Source: Azophilus sp026709365 (GTDB taxonomy: Bacteria; Pseudomonadota; Gammaproteobacteria; Pseudomonadales; Azotimanducaceae). Taken from it: a DNA stretch of 64,000 nt. The notes beneath the pieces were generated by a model that was not told the DNA's origin, searched no databases, and worked only from the letters and a program-made list of their open reading frames with translations. Made by a program: the position numbers and the translations under genes. Of this stretch, positions 51,737 through 60,285 are shown in pieces. Position 1 is the first letter of the stretch; the number at the start of each line of letters is the position of its first letter. The stretch is taken from NCBI GenBank assembly GCA_965200175.1, contig OZ241345.1, positions 806,001-870,000 on the forward strand. The letters are read 5' to 3'.

Positions 51737-52761
51737 GGCGGGCGCGACGAATCCTGCTGGCCCTGGCGCTGGTCGCCAGCGCGCCAGCCACCGCTCATGA
51801 GGTTCGTCCGGCCTACCTGCAGATCGTCGAAACCGCACCGGAGCGGTTCAGGGTGCTGTGGAAGCAGCCCATCGTGCAGGATCGCCGCTTGGCGATCGAC
51901 CCGGTGCTGCCCAACGACTGCCCGCCGCTGGGCGACCCGGTGCCGGAAGTGGTCAGCGGGGCGCTGGTGCAGCAGTGGGAAGTGGCCTGCCCGCTCGACC
52001 AAGGCGCCATCCACATCAGCGGCCTGGCGCGGACGCTGACCGATGCCATGGTGGAGGTTCAGCGCTTGGACGGCGAGGGGCTGACGGCGCTGCTGCGCCC
52101 CAATTCGCCGTCGCTGGATCTGGACGACCCCACGCCCCAAGTGGCCGCCTACCTGTGGCTCGGCATCGAGCACCTGCTGTTTGGCATCGACCACGTGCTG
52201 TTCGTCATCGGTCTGGTCTATCTGGTTCCCAGCCGCTGGGCGCTGCTGAAGACCATTACCGCCTTCACCCTAGCCCACAGCATCACCCTGGCCTTGTCGG
52301 TGCTGGAGCTGGTGCAGGCGCCCCAAAGGCCGGTGGAGGCCGTGATAGCCCTGTCGATCCTGTTCCTGGCGCGTGAACTGCTGTCGCCTCCGGAACAACG
52401 CTCGCCGCTCACCAGCCGCCGGCCTTGGATCATGGCCCTGCTCTTCGGTCTGCTGCATGGCTTCGGCTTCGCCGGCGCAATGGCCGAGATCGGCCTGCCG
52501 CGCGACCAGCTGGCGCCCGCGCTGCTGCTTTTCAACGTCGGCATCGAAGTGGGCCAGCTCATGATCATCGCAGCCTTGCTGGCCCTTTTGGGCGCGGCTC
52601 GATGGGCAGGACTGCGGCCACCCACCACCGTGCTGCACGGGGTTGCGCAGCCCGTCGGCGCAATGCATCAAGGGCTGACTTGGCTCGACCTCGGCCTGAT
52701 CTACGCCATCGGCGCCCTGTCCGCCTACTGGACCATCGACCGAACGCTGGGGCTAACTTGA
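51733..52761 (+). CDS. HupE/UreJ family membrane protein
   Basis: 342 residues. Signal peptide (RRILLALALVASAPATA-HEV), a periplasmic domain with two Cys residues (NDCPPL, EVACPL), then 6-7 helices with the HupE/UreJ_2 pattern GIEHLLFGIDHVLFVIGL, FTLAHSITLALSVL and LLHGFGFAGAMAEIG rich in His. Family implicated in nickel or metal handling, but members of this longer type are uncharacterised. Coupled to the PpiC gene. Confidence 0.82.
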   Translation: MRRARRILLALALVASAPATAHEVRPAYLQIVETAPERFRVLWKQPIVQDRRLAIDPVLPNDCPPLGDPVPEVVSGALVQQWEVACPLDQGAIHISGLARTLTDAMVEVQRLDGEGLTALLRPNSPSLDLDDPTPQVAAYLWLGIEHLLFGIDHVLFVIGLVYLVPSRWALLKTITAFTLAHSITLALSVLELVQAPQRPVEAVIALSILFLARELLSPPEQRSPLTSRRPWIMALLFGLLHGFGFAGAMAEIGLPRDQLAPALLLFNVGIEVGQLMIIAALLALLGAARWAGLRPPTTVLHGVAQPVGAMHQGLTWLDLGLIYAIGALSAYWTIDRTLGLT

Positions 52762-52775
52762 AGTTCGACCGGGCT

Positions 52776-53921
52776 TCAATACCCCTCCAACTCGCCGTAG
52801 CGGTTGCGATGGAAGTTGACGTCGCCCAGGGTCTGCTCGCTGACCGCGGCCCGCTTGATGAAGAAGCCGATGTCGAACTCATCGGTCATGCCGATGCCGC
52901 CATGCATCTGGATGCCTTCGCGGGACACTAGGTTGTAGGTCTCGCCCACCTTGGCCTTGGCGAGGCTCGCGAGCTTGGCGACCTCATTGACATCGCGGCC
53001 CTCGTCCAAGGCGGTGAGCGCCTCCAGGACGCAGGACTTGGACAGCTCGATCTCGCAGAACATGTTGGCCGCCCGATGCTTGAGCGCCTGAAAGGAGCCG
53101 ATGGGAACGCCGAACTGCTCGCGCTCCTTCAAGTAGGCGACGGTGCGCTCGAAGCACTCCTGAAGGCCACCGAGCATTTCCGCCGCCATGCCGATGCGGC
53201 CGATGTCCAAGGTGGGGTCGAGCACCTCGGCGCCACGGTGCAATTCGCCGACCAGCGCATTGGCGCCCACCTGAACGCCGTCCAACTCAAGGTTCGCCAC
53301 ATTGCGCGAATCGGTCATGCGCAGCCTGGTGACCGCCACGCCAGCCGCCTCGCGATCCACCAGAAACAGGCTGATGCCATCCCGTTCGCCCGCCTCCCCG
53401 GAGGTGCGCGCCACCACCAGCAGCCGCTCGGCCACATGGCCATCCAGCACGAAGGTCTTGCGTCCATTGATGACGAACCCTTCGGGCGTGGCTGCCGCAG
53501 CGGTCGACGTCGCATGGGGGTTGTGGCGGTGGGATTCCTCCAGCGCCAGGGCCATGAGCAGTTCGCCCGAGGCGATGCGCGGCAGCAACGCCGCCTTTTG
53601 CGCGTCGCTGCCGCCGACGTTGATCGCCGTGCCGCACAGCCAAACGCTGGCGAACAGCGGACTGGCCACCAAGTTTCGCCCGGTCTCCTCGGTGACGACG
53701 CCGAGCCCCTTGTAGCCGAAGTCAAGGCCCCCATGGGCTTCGGGGAACGGCACAGCCGCCCAACCCAGCTCCGCCATGGCTTGCCAGGTGGCCGGGTCAT
53801 AGCCCAACTCGGACTTCTCGTCACGCAGCCGGCGCAACTGGGCGACCGGGGCGCTGTTGGCGCAAAAGTCCCGAGCGCTGTCCTTGAGCATCGTCTGCTC
53901 GTCGTTGAGAATCATCGGCAT
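52776..53921 (-). CDS. Acyl-CoA dehydrogenase
   Basis: 381 residues from ATG 53921. FAD acyl-CoA dehydrogenase fold: MALALEESHRHNPHATST, FVINGRKTFVLDGHVAERL, REQFGVPIGSFQALKHRAAN, and IQMHGGIGMTDEFDIGFFIK at the C-terminus. The catalytic Glu position is not certain by eye. The open frame continues to 54272 through two palindromic-element copies; the extension is not real protein. Confidence 0.9.
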   Translation of the reverse strand: MPMILNDEQTMLKDSARDFCANSAPVAQLRRLRDEKSELGYDPATWQAMAELGWAAVPFPEAHGGLDFGYKGLGVVTEETGRNLVASPLFASVWLCGTAINVGGSDAQKAALLPRIASGELLMALALEESHRHNPHATSTAAAATPEGFVINGRKTFVLDGHVAERLLVVARTSGEAGERDGISLFLVDREAAGVAVTRLRMTDSRNVANLELDGVQVGANALVGELHRGAEVLDPTLDIGRIGMAAEMLGGLQECFERTVAYLKEREQFGVPIGSFQALKHRAANMFCEIELSKSCVLEALTALDEGRDVNEVAKLASLAKAKVGETYNLVSREGIQMHGGIGMTDEFDIGFFIKRAAVSEQTLGDVNFHRNRYGELEGY

Positions 53922-53982
53922 GGCCTGCGCGTTCCTCGCAATCTGGGCGAAGCGCGGAATAAACCAGACTCGCAATGCTTTG

Positions 53983-54148
53983 TCGAGAGCCTGCGCGCCC
54001 GCGGAGCGGGCGCGTTGGAGTTTCGCTGCGCGAAACTCCGCTGCCGTTGCGTGAATCAGGTTCCGAGTCGAGAGCCTGCGCGCCTGCGGAGCGGGCGCAT
54101 TGGAGTTTCGTTGGCGCGAAACTCGCGCTCGTTGCACGCCGGGGACAC
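53983..54148 (+). repeat. Tandem pair of dispersed palindromic elements, copies 6a and 6b
   Basis: Two units of about 85 bp beginning TCGAGAGCCTGCGCGCC at 53983 and 54068. Each has a GC hairpin and the GGAGTTTCG/CGAAACTC core; 6b is more degenerate and lacks the TTTCT tail. The rest of 53922-54293 shows nothing. Confidence 0.88.
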
Positions 54149-54293
54149 AGGCAAGGAGGCCCACTCGACGCCGGTAATGGGATTCAAGGAAGATGGCGGC
54201 TCCGATTCGGGGGCGATGGGACCATTGGCAGCCACCCTCGTTGGCGGGACGGCGGGGTAGCTGCGGTTGCATGGCCGGTGCGCGGGCGGCCGG

Positions 54294-54932
54294 TCAGGCC
54301 GCCAGGGTTTCGATCACGTCGCCCCTGCGCTGCAGCACGCTCACCCCCCGCTCCAAGGCCGCCCGCTTGAGCCCCTCGTGGATGTGGAAGGTGGCCAGCC
54401 CCCAGCGCTGCCGACGCTCGGCATGCTCGGGGAACAGGCGCCGGAAGTTCGGTGTCTTCTCGTCCAGCAGGCGCCCGAGATCCCGCTCGTGCGCCTTGTA
54501 CTTCACTTCCACCACGAACACCGCCCGGCCGTTGACCAGCAGCAGGTCGAACTCGTCCTCCAAGCCGGCGCGGCTGCGGGTGACGTTGCGGTCAACGAAG
54601 TCGAAGCGCATCCCGTCCAGCACCGGGTCGGCCTTGAGGGAGTTGTAGTAGAACTCCTCAGCCACCGCACCTTGGTTGTTGCCGACGCCGCCGTACATGG
54701 CTGCCAGCCGGTCCAGCTTGGCGTCGGTCCGGGCCAGTTGGGCGGCGGTCTTGGCTAGCTGGGCATCGGTCTTGGCTAGCTGGGCATCGGTCTTGGCTAG
54801 CTGGGCATCGGTCCGGTCCTGCGCTGCGGCCAGTCCCGCAACGAGGGCTTCGGTATCGGCATGTTGGGCAGCGGTCCGATCCTGCGCTGCAGCCAATCCG
54901 GCAACGAGCGCCTTCAATTCATCGTCGGTCAT
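54294..54932 (-). CDS. Coiled-coil protein with PD-(D/E)xK nuclease-like domain
   Basis: 212 residues from ATG 54932. The N-terminal 90 residues are a repetitive coiled coil: LVAGLAAAQDRT occurs twice, then KTDAQLA occurs three times in a row, KTAAQLA and RTDAKLD. The C-terminal half (GAVAEEFYYNSLKADPVLDG; EDEFDLLLVNGRAVFVVEVK) carries an E...D...E-x-K core of restriction-like nucleases. The 21-bp DNA units behind the heptads are exact at 54746-54808, so length can change by slippage. Function unknown. Confidence 0.8.
   Translation of the reverse strand: MTDDELKALVAGLAAAQDRTAAQHADTEALVAGLAAAQDRTDAQLAKTDAQLAKTDAQLAKTAAQLARTDAKLDRLAAMYGGVGNNQGAVAEEFYYNSLKADPVLDGMRFDFVDRNVTRSRAGLEDEFDLLLVNGRAVFVVEVKYKAHERDLGRLLDEKTPNFRRLFPEHAERRQRWGLATFHIHEGLKRAALERGVSVLQRRGDVIETLAA
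54746..54808 (-). repeat. 21-bp tandem repeat, three exact units, inside the coiled-coil gene
   Basis: Unit CGGTCTTGGCTAGCTGGGCA plus T, at 54746, 54767 and 54788, with degenerate flanking units. Each unit encodes one heptad-length KTDAQLA turn, so gains and losses stay in frame. Confidence 0.9.
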
Positions 54933-54995
54933 AACCAGCGATCTTCGTTTGCATTTGCGGGCCAGTATAGGCTGCTTGCGCTGCTGCGGCCAACA

Positions 54996-55092
54996 CGCGC
55001 GCCCGCAAAGTGGGCGCGTTGGAGTTTCGCCGGCGCGAAACTCCAATGCCGTTGCATGGGTCAGGTTCGACATGTATCTGAAACCGCACAGA
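54996..55092 (+). repeat. Dispersed palindromic element, copy 7
   Basis: GCGCGCCCGC-AAAG-TGGGCGC hairpin, core GGAGTTTCGC-CGGC-GCGAAACTCC, AATGCCGTTGCATGGG spacer, tail AGGTTCGACATGTATCTGAA then ACCGCACAG. The rest of the 404-bp gap 54933-55336 contains an ATG at 55141 that opens 37 codons (MGDRTAAST...ALRGT), not supported as a gene. Confidence 0.85.
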
Positions 55093-55336
55093 TCCGCGAA
55101 GGCTTGCTACCATGCAGCTGTTAGCCGTTTCGGGAATCACCATGGGGGATCGCACCGCAGCGTCCACGGCATCGCCGCAGGATAGGGCCTATTTCGAGCG
55201 CTGGGCCACGTTCTGGGACGTCGCAAACCACTGCAACGCCTTGCGCGGCACTTGAGCGACGCACTCTTTTCCGACAACGCCCGCTTAACGTTGACAAAGG
55301 GACGCAACCCTCAACCCAATAACCTCAAGGAGCAAC

Positions 55337-55522
55337 ATGTACAAGGAGATCACCTATTCCGTGGAGGATCCGGTAGCGGTCATCACCATGAACCGGCCGG
55401 ATCGGCTGAACGCCTTCACCAACAGGATGCTGGCGGGGAGCCTTGAGCGCGAGGACTTCAAGGAGGGGGTCCGCTCCTTCATCGAACGCCGGCCGCCGGC
55501 TTTCAAACGCCTGTCGCTTTAA
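55337..55522 (+). pseudogene. Internally deleted enoyl-CoA hydratase (61 codons)
   Basis: AAGGAGCAAC then ATG 55337. MYKEITYSVEDPVAVITMNR then PDRLNAFTNRML is a normal crotonase N-terminus, and REDFKEGVRSFIERRPPAFK is a normal crotonase C-terminus, but the roughly 200 residues between (oxyanion loop and catalytic Glu) are gone without loss of frame. The gene has a good ribosome-binding site and lies 11 bp before the DUF169 gene, so a short product may still be translated. Confidence 0.8.
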
Positions 55523-55533
55523 GGAGAGCGCTC

Positions 55534-56319
55534 ATGTCCGAAGTCATCGCCACCGATCTAGAAACCTATGACTGGCCGGAGTTGGTCAGCGGCCTGAATC
55601 GCTACCTGCGGCTGCGCGCCACGCCCGTGGGCATGAAGCTGTTCGCCACCGAGGAGGAGATGATGGCCATCCCCCGGCTGCGGCGGCCCAAGGCGATTCA
55701 TGCCACCGACCAGATTGTCGGACAGGCCTGCCGCAACGGCTGGACCGTCGGCATCACCGCCGACGATCTCGTCGGCGCCCAGTGCAGCACCGTGATCGGC
55801 CTGCATCCCCGCAGCCCGGAATGGCTTTCCGGGGATCGCATGGCCGGCGTCTGGTACGCCGACCAGGAGAACGCCCAGGCCCATCAGGAGGCCATGGACG
55901 TGGTGCCCTACGGCAGCTACCAGGCCATGGCAGTGGGGCCTTTGGCCAGCGGTCGGCTGAATCCGCCGGACATTTGCCTGATCTACGCCACGCCAGCGCA
56001 GATGATCCTGTTCATCAACGGGTTGCAGTGGACCGGCTACAAGAAGCTGGAGTGGGGTTGCGTCGGCGAATCGGCCTGCGCGGACTCCTGGGGCCGGGCC
56101 TTGGCCACCGGCGAGCCGAGCCTGTCGATACCCTGCTTCGCCGAGCGGCGTTACGGCGGCGTCATGGAGGACGAACTGCTGATGGCGCTGCCGCCGCGCT
56201 TCCTGCCGAAGGTCATCGCCGGCTTGGAGGCGCTGTCCCGCAACGGCCTGCGCTACCCGATCGCGCCCTACGGCGTGAACAACGACGTTCGGGCGGGCAT
56301 GGGCGTGAGCTATGGCTAG
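55534..56319 (+). CDS. DUF169 domain protein
   Basis: 261 residues, AAGGAG upstream of ATG 55534. Matches DUF169 (COG2043): LRLRATPVGMKLFATEEEM, ADDLVGAQCSTVIGL, CVGESACADSWGRAL and MALPPRFLPKVIAGLEAL, with conserved Cys residues. Function unknown; usually linked to lipid or aromatic catabolism loci. Convergent with the GNAT gene, 4-base overlap of ends. Confidence 0.88.
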   Translation: MSEVIATDLETYDWPELVSGLNRYLRLRATPVGMKLFATEEEMMAIPRLRRPKAIHATDQIVGQACRNGWTVGITADDLVGAQCSTVIGLHPRSPEWLSGDRMAGVWYADQENAQAHQEAMDVVPYGSYQAMAVGPLASGRLNPPDICLIYATPAQMILFINGLQWTGYKKLEWGCVGESACADSWGRALATGEPSLSIPCFAERRYGGVMEDELLMALPPRFLPKVIAGLEALSRNGLRYPIAPYGVNNDVRAGMGVSYG

Positions 56320-56924
56320 ACCGGATCGTCCATGTGCCCGGAGTGGCCGTCCACGTCGTAGGACATGATGATCAGGTCATGGGCGTCGCCGTGGCGGTCC
56401 TCCACGTGGTCCGCCAGCAGCGCCTCCGGGACGAACCCGAGCCGCTTGAAGGCGGCTTGGGCACCCGCTTGGTCGGGGGTCATGTGCGCCACCAGCTTCT
56501 TCAAGCCCATGGCCCGCGCGATGTCGAAGATCTGCGAGGTGAGGCTGCGGCCCAAGCCGCGCGAGCGCAGGCTCGGCGCCACGTTGACCCGTATCTCGCC
56601 GACCCGCCGCGTCCAACGGGCCGGGTTGCGCTCGACCGTGGCGTAACCGACCAGCTCGCCCCCGGCATAGGCGCACAACGAGCAGGTGGCGCCACTGCTG
56701 ATGTTGGCCAGCCAAGCGTCCACGATGCCCGGCTCGGTGATGTCGAGCCGCAGGAAGAGCAGGTCCTGCTCCGGCAGCGCTTGCGCGAAAGCCAGCACCT
56801 GGGCCCGATCCTCGGCGCCAAGGACGCGGATTTCCACTTCCTGGCCGGATAGGCTTATGGTCTTTGGGTAGTCGTCCGCCACCTCGCCGAACGCATCGGC
56901 GGACTGGGTTGCTGCGTAGTTCAT
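56316..56924 (-). CDS. GNAT family N-acetyltransferase
   Basis: 202 residues from ATG 56924. GNAT fold with the acetyl-CoA pyrophosphate loop SLRSRGLGRSLTSQIFDIA (R/Q-x-x-G-x-G/A type) and a following AFKRLGFVPEALL. Substrate unknown. ATGA overlap with the wax-ester synthase stop shows the two are co-translated. Confidence 0.9.
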   Translation of the reverse strand: MNYAATQSADAFGEVADDYPKTISLSGQEVEIRVLGAEDRAQVLAFAQALPEQDLLFLRLDITEPGIVDAWLANISSGATCSLCAYAGGELVGYATVERNPARWTRRVGEIRVNVAPSLRSRGLGRSLTSQIFDIARAMGLKKLVAHMTPDQAGAQAAFKRLGFVPEALLADHVEDRHGDAHDLIIMSYDVDGHSGHMDDPV

Positions 56925-58408
56925 TGCGTGTTTTCCGTTGTTCTTGTTGGTGTTTGTTGTGCGGCTTCCGATAGTGGCAGCGCATCCTCGCCACGCGCTG
57001 CCGCAAGCAACTCCCTGAAGGCGCCGTCCACGCTGTCCGCCATGCGCGCCAGATCCGGCATCAGCCGTGGATCGCACGTGAAGGTGAAGCAAAGCTGCCT
57101 GTTGTAGCTGGTCACCGCCAACCCGTAGCCCAACACCCCGCCCAGCATGAGCATCCCCAGCACATCGAGCACCGGGTGGCCGGCAATGTACTGGGGCACC
57201 TGCACGCCAGGCACGTTGGTGCAGGTGAAGTTGAAGCCGGCCATGGGTATTGACGTGCCCCAGGGGAGCGGCGGCGGCGGGACGCGGGCGGCGAGCGCGG
57301 TGGGATCGAGGGGCCCGCCCACCAATTGGGCGGGCGCCATGGCCAGCGGCGGCGGCGACGGCAGCGCCTCCATCAGCTCCTGGAGGGCCTGGGCCTCCCG
57401 ATTCTGCTTGATCTGCTCCATTTCGTGGCGAACCTTGCGCAAGCGCTCCACGACATTCATGGGGGCCGCCGGGAACATGGGGAAAATGCCCGACACCCGG
57501 TTGCCTAGGGCGCCCTGTTCATTCTCCTGCCTGACGTTGACCGGGCACATGATGCGCAGGTTGCTGCCCGCAGCCTTGCGGCGGCCGTCCGCCAGATAGC
57601 GGGCTGCGCCTTCCGCCGCCACCGACAGCACCACGTCGTTGATGGTGCCGCCGAAGCGACGCCGAATTTCCCGAAACTCCCCAAATCCATAGCGCCGCCA
57701 AGCCAGTTCGCGCTTTGGCCCCACCAGCCCGGCGTTCCAAGGCGCGGTCAGCACCGGCTCGGCCAGGAATCGGGTGACGGACTCGCCCGCCCGGCGCAGC
57801 ATTTCCATGCGTCCGTCGCCGACCTGCATCGCGGCAAACGGGTTGCCGTCCAGCATCGACTCAACTTGCTCGCGCAGGGCTTCCGCGGCCAGTTCGGCAG
57901 CGCTGGGCAAGGGCGCGGGGGACCAAGGCTCCGGCGCAGGGTCCGACGCCTTGGCCTGGAGCTCGAACAGTGCAAGCGAAATGTCCACCCCGGAAGCGCC
58001 GTCCGCCATGGCGTGATGGGCCATCTGCATGAGCACCGTGCGGTCCTTGACGCCTTCAATGACGTAGGTGAGCCACAACGGCCGGTCCCTAGGCAGCAGG
58101 GGCTCCGCCAGCTTGGCCGCCGCCGCCAAGGCCTCGTCCAAGGTGGCGCCCGCTTCCAGCGAATGTCCCTTGACATGCTGGGCAATGTCGAAATCGGGAT
58201 CGTCCACCCACTTCGGATGGGCCAGGTTGAAGGGCGCGAAAACCAGCCGCTGCCGCAGCCGCGGCACCAAGTGCAGGCGGCAGGCGACGTGCGAGCGCAC
58301 CGTCTCCGGGGACAGCTCCCCCTCGACCACCGCGATGTTGGCGCCGTGCATGGGGCCGCTGGCGGTCTCCCCGTACAGGAAGGCCGCGTCATGATCTGAA
58401 AGCCGCAT
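56921..58408 (-). CDS. Wax ester synthase/diacylglycerol acyltransferase (WS/DGAT)
   Basis: 495 residues from ATG 58408. Esterifies acyl-CoA to fatty alcohol or diacylglycerol for storage lipid. Catalytic HHxxxDG at 131-137 (AHHAMADGASG); also the family's C-terminal region MAGFNFTCTNVPGVQVP and MLMLGGVLGYGLAVTSYNRQ. In a sterol producer it might also esterify sterols, but nothing in the sequence shows that. Confidence 0.92.
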   Translation of the reverse strand: MRLSDHDAAFLYGETASGPMHGANIAVVEGELSPETVRSHVACRLHLVPRLRQRLVFAPFNLAHPKWVDDPDFDIAQHVKGHSLEAGATLDEALAAAAKLAEPLLPRDRPLWLTYVIEGVKDRTVLMQMAHHAMADGASGVDISLALFELQAKASDPAPEPWSPAPLPSAAELAAEALREQVESMLDGNPFAAMQVGDGRMEMLRRAGESVTRFLAEPVLTAPWNAGLVGPKRELAWRRYGFGEFREIRRRFGGTINDVVLSVAAEGAARYLADGRRKAAGSNLRIMCPVNVRQENEQGALGNRVSGIFPMFPAAPMNVVERLRKVRHEMEQIKQNREAQALQELMEALPSPPPLAMAPAQLVGGPLDPTALAARVPPPPLPWGTSIPMAGFNFTCTNVPGVQVPQYIAGHPVLDVLGMLMLGGVLGYGLAVTSYNRQLCFTFTCDPRLMPDLARMADSVDGAFRELLAAARGEDALPLSEAAQQTPTRTTENTQ

Positions 58409-58462
58409 GAAATCAATCCTCCGGGCGCAAACTATGCCCATCGCTTTGGTGATTCGCAACAC

Positions 58463-58537
58463 GCGTCGCTTAGGCTAGGTTCGACGTGTTTCTGAGCCCG
58501 CGCGCCCGCTTTGCGGGTGCGCGGGCTCGTCGCTTAG
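58463..58537 (+). repeat. Dispersed palindromic element, copy 8 (partial)
   Basis: GCGTCGCTTAGGCTAGGTTC then GACGTGTTTCTGAGCCCG, joined to a GCGCCCGC-TTT-GCGGGTGCGC hairpin and CTCGTCGCTTAG. The GAAACTCC core is missing. Lies between the WS/DGAT start and the transporter end. Confidence 0.65.
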
Positions 58538-59880
58538 CTCAACCCAAACACCAGGATCAGCAGCACCGCCGGCGGCGCCACGAAGCGGGTGAGCGCCAGC
58601 CATGTGCGAAACTGCCAAGGCTTGGCCAAGGCCAGTTCGGCCCGAGTGGAATCGGCGCGCATGAACCAAGCGGCAAAGATCGCAATCAGCAGGCCGCCCA
58701 GCGGCAGCATGACTTGGTTGGGCAGGTAGTCCAAGGCAGCCGCGAGACTGGCGCCAAACAGCCTGACCTGCGACCAATGGCTGTGCGACAGCATCGAGAC
58801 GATGCTCAGCAGGCCCACCGCCAAGGAGACCAGCAAGGCGCCGCGGCGTCGGGTGGTGCCGAAGCGCTGCTCAACCCAAGCCGTGAGCGGTTCCTGCAAA
58901 CCCACCATGGAGGTGACGGCCGCCACCGACAGCAGCAGAAAGAACAGCACCGCCACCCAACGCCCCCCGGCCATTTGCGCAAAGGCCACCGGCAGGGTCT
59001 CGAAGATCAGGCCGGCGCCGGCGGCGGGGTCCATGCCGAACCGAAACACCGCCGGAAAGATGACGAGGCCCGCGACCAACGCCACCAAGGTGTCCACGCA
59101 GACAATGGCCACCGCGCTGCGGCCAATGGACAGGGTGCTCGGCAAGTAGGCGGCAAACGCCATCATGCCGGCCATGGCGACGCCGATGGAGAAGAATGCC
59201 TGCCCCACCGCAGCCAGAATCATCGGGCCGCTGACCTTCGTGAAATCGGGCGCGAAGAGGTAGCCCACAGCCTGGCCAAAACCGCCGGCCCACAGGTTGT
59301 GCGCTGCCAGCAGGAGCAATAGGCCGAACAGGAAGGGCATGAGCCCGTTCACCGCCCGCTCGATGCCCTTGCGCACGCCGCCGTAGATGATCAAGGTGGT
59401 TGCGGCCAAGGCAAGCAGGGTCCACAGCAGCATGCTGGGGAGATGCGCCAGGAGGCTGCTGAACTGGGCCTCGGCCTCGGCGGGCCCGACGCCGACGAAG
59501 CCAGTGGCCAGCGCCTGCCAGAGGTAGTGCAGCACCCAGCCCGCCACCACGCAGTACGCCACTTCGATCAAGAAGGCAGCCGCGAGGTTCAGCCCGCCAA
59601 CCCAGCCCCAACGCTGGCTGCGGCCCTCGGCGGCGGCGACCGCAGCCATCGCGCCCGCGGGATTCAGCCGCCCCCGGCGGCCGATCAGCAACTCCGCCAT
59701 CAGGATGGGCAGGGCGATGGCCGCCACGCAGATCAAGTAAACCGCGACGAAGGCGCCGCCGCCGTTTTCCCCGGTGACGTATGGGAAGCGCCAAATGTTG
59801 CCGAGGCCGACCGCAAAGCCGACCGAGGCCATCAGGAAGCCAAAGCGCGTGGACCACTGAACCGACCCGCCTGCCGGCAT
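58534..59880 (-). CDS. Neurotransmitter:sodium symporter (SNF) family transporter
   Basis: 448 residues from ATG 59880. Eleven or twelve helices. The LeuT-fold Na-binding unwound helix 1 GFAVGLGNIWRFPYVTGENG is well conserved, as is PILMAELLIGRRG in helix 2 and GQAFFSIGVAMAGMMAF in helix 6. Probably imports amino acids or related osmolytes with sodium. It lies 10 bp after the small DUF6489-like gene, same strand. Confidence 0.92.
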   Translation of the reverse strand: MPAGGSVQWSTRFGFLMASVGFAVGLGNIWRFPYVTGENGGGAFVAVYLICVAAIALPILMAELLIGRRGRLNPAGAMAAVAAAEGRSQRWGWVGGLNLAAAFLIEVAYCVVAGWVLHYLWQALATGFVGVGPAEAEAQFSSLLAHLPSMLLWTLLALAATTLIIYGGVRKGIERAVNGLMPFLFGLLLLLAAHNLWAGGFGQAVGYLFAPDFTKVSGPMILAAVGQAFFSIGVAMAGMMAFAAYLPSTLSIGRSAVAIVCVDTLVALVAGLVIFPAVFRFGMDPAAGAGLIFETLPVAFAQMAGGRWVAVLFFLLLSVAAVTSMVGLQEPLTAWVEQRFGTTRRRGALLVSLAVGLLSIVSMLSHSHWSQVRLFGASLAAALDYLPNQVMLPLGGLLIAIFAAWFMRADSTRAELALAKPWQFRTWLALTRFVAPPAVLLILVFGLS

Positions 59881-59890
59881 GGTCAGTGCC

Positions 59891-60142
59891 CTAATCCCCG
59901 TTTGAGGCCTTGGCCCTCCCCGCGCCGGTGAAGCTCCTGAGGAACGCCTGATAGGCATCAAAGGACTGCCGTCCGCCTTGAATCATGGCGTTCAGCCACT
60001 GCTGGGTGGCCTCGGCGTCATTTTGCTGCTGGTTCGCCCAGTGCGTCACCCGATCGAGAAACAGCTTTTGCACGGCCTTGGTGTCCGGCAGGCCAAACAG
60101 CTCGCGAACCTCCTCCGGCTCAACGTCGATTTCGATTTTCAT
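59891..60142 (-). CDS. Small DUF6489-like protein
   Basis: 83 residues from ATG 60142. MKIEIDVEPEEVRELFGLPD and a C-terminal QSFDAYQAFLRSFTG resemble the DUF6489 family of small proteobacterial proteins. Function unknown. Upstream of the SNF transporter, divergent from the TonB receptor. Confidence 0.65.
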   Translation of the reverse strand: MKIEIDVEPEEVRELFGLPDTKAVQKLFLDRVTHWANQQQNDAEATQQWLNAMIQGGRQSFDAYQAFLRSFTGAGRAKASNGD

Positions 60143-60204
60143 GGGTGGCTCCTCATCCAGTCGGGTCGCCAGTATGGGCAAAAGGGTAGGGGCACTCAAC
60201 TGGA

Positions 60205-60240
60205 CTGTCACCTTCCTGAAACATGAAACAAAAGTGTCAC
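60205..60240 (+). promoter_or_regulatory. Possible Pho-box repeats upstream of the TonB-receptor/phytase operon
   Basis: CTGTCAC-CTTC-CTGAAAC followed directly by ATGAAAC-AAAA-GTGTCAC. Both are two 7-mers with a 4-base spacer, the PhoB box layout (consensus CTGTCAT-N4-CTGTCAT), though the inner 7-mers match poorly. A TAGCAT -10-like box follows 10 bp later at 60251. Fits phosphate-starvation control of a phytase; unproven. Confidence 0.45.
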
Positions 60241-60285
60241 ATTCACTCTTTAGCATTGACGCTTTCCTGATGGGGAGGGTGCGCG

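Noticed and set aside
53922..54272. N-terminal extension of the acyl-CoA dehydrogenase frame
   Set aside because: The frame is open only because it runs through two palindromic-element copies; the family starts at the ATG 53921 region.
54746..54808. CRISPR-like short repeats
   Set aside because: Units are directly adjacent with no spacers and encode heptads in a coding gene.
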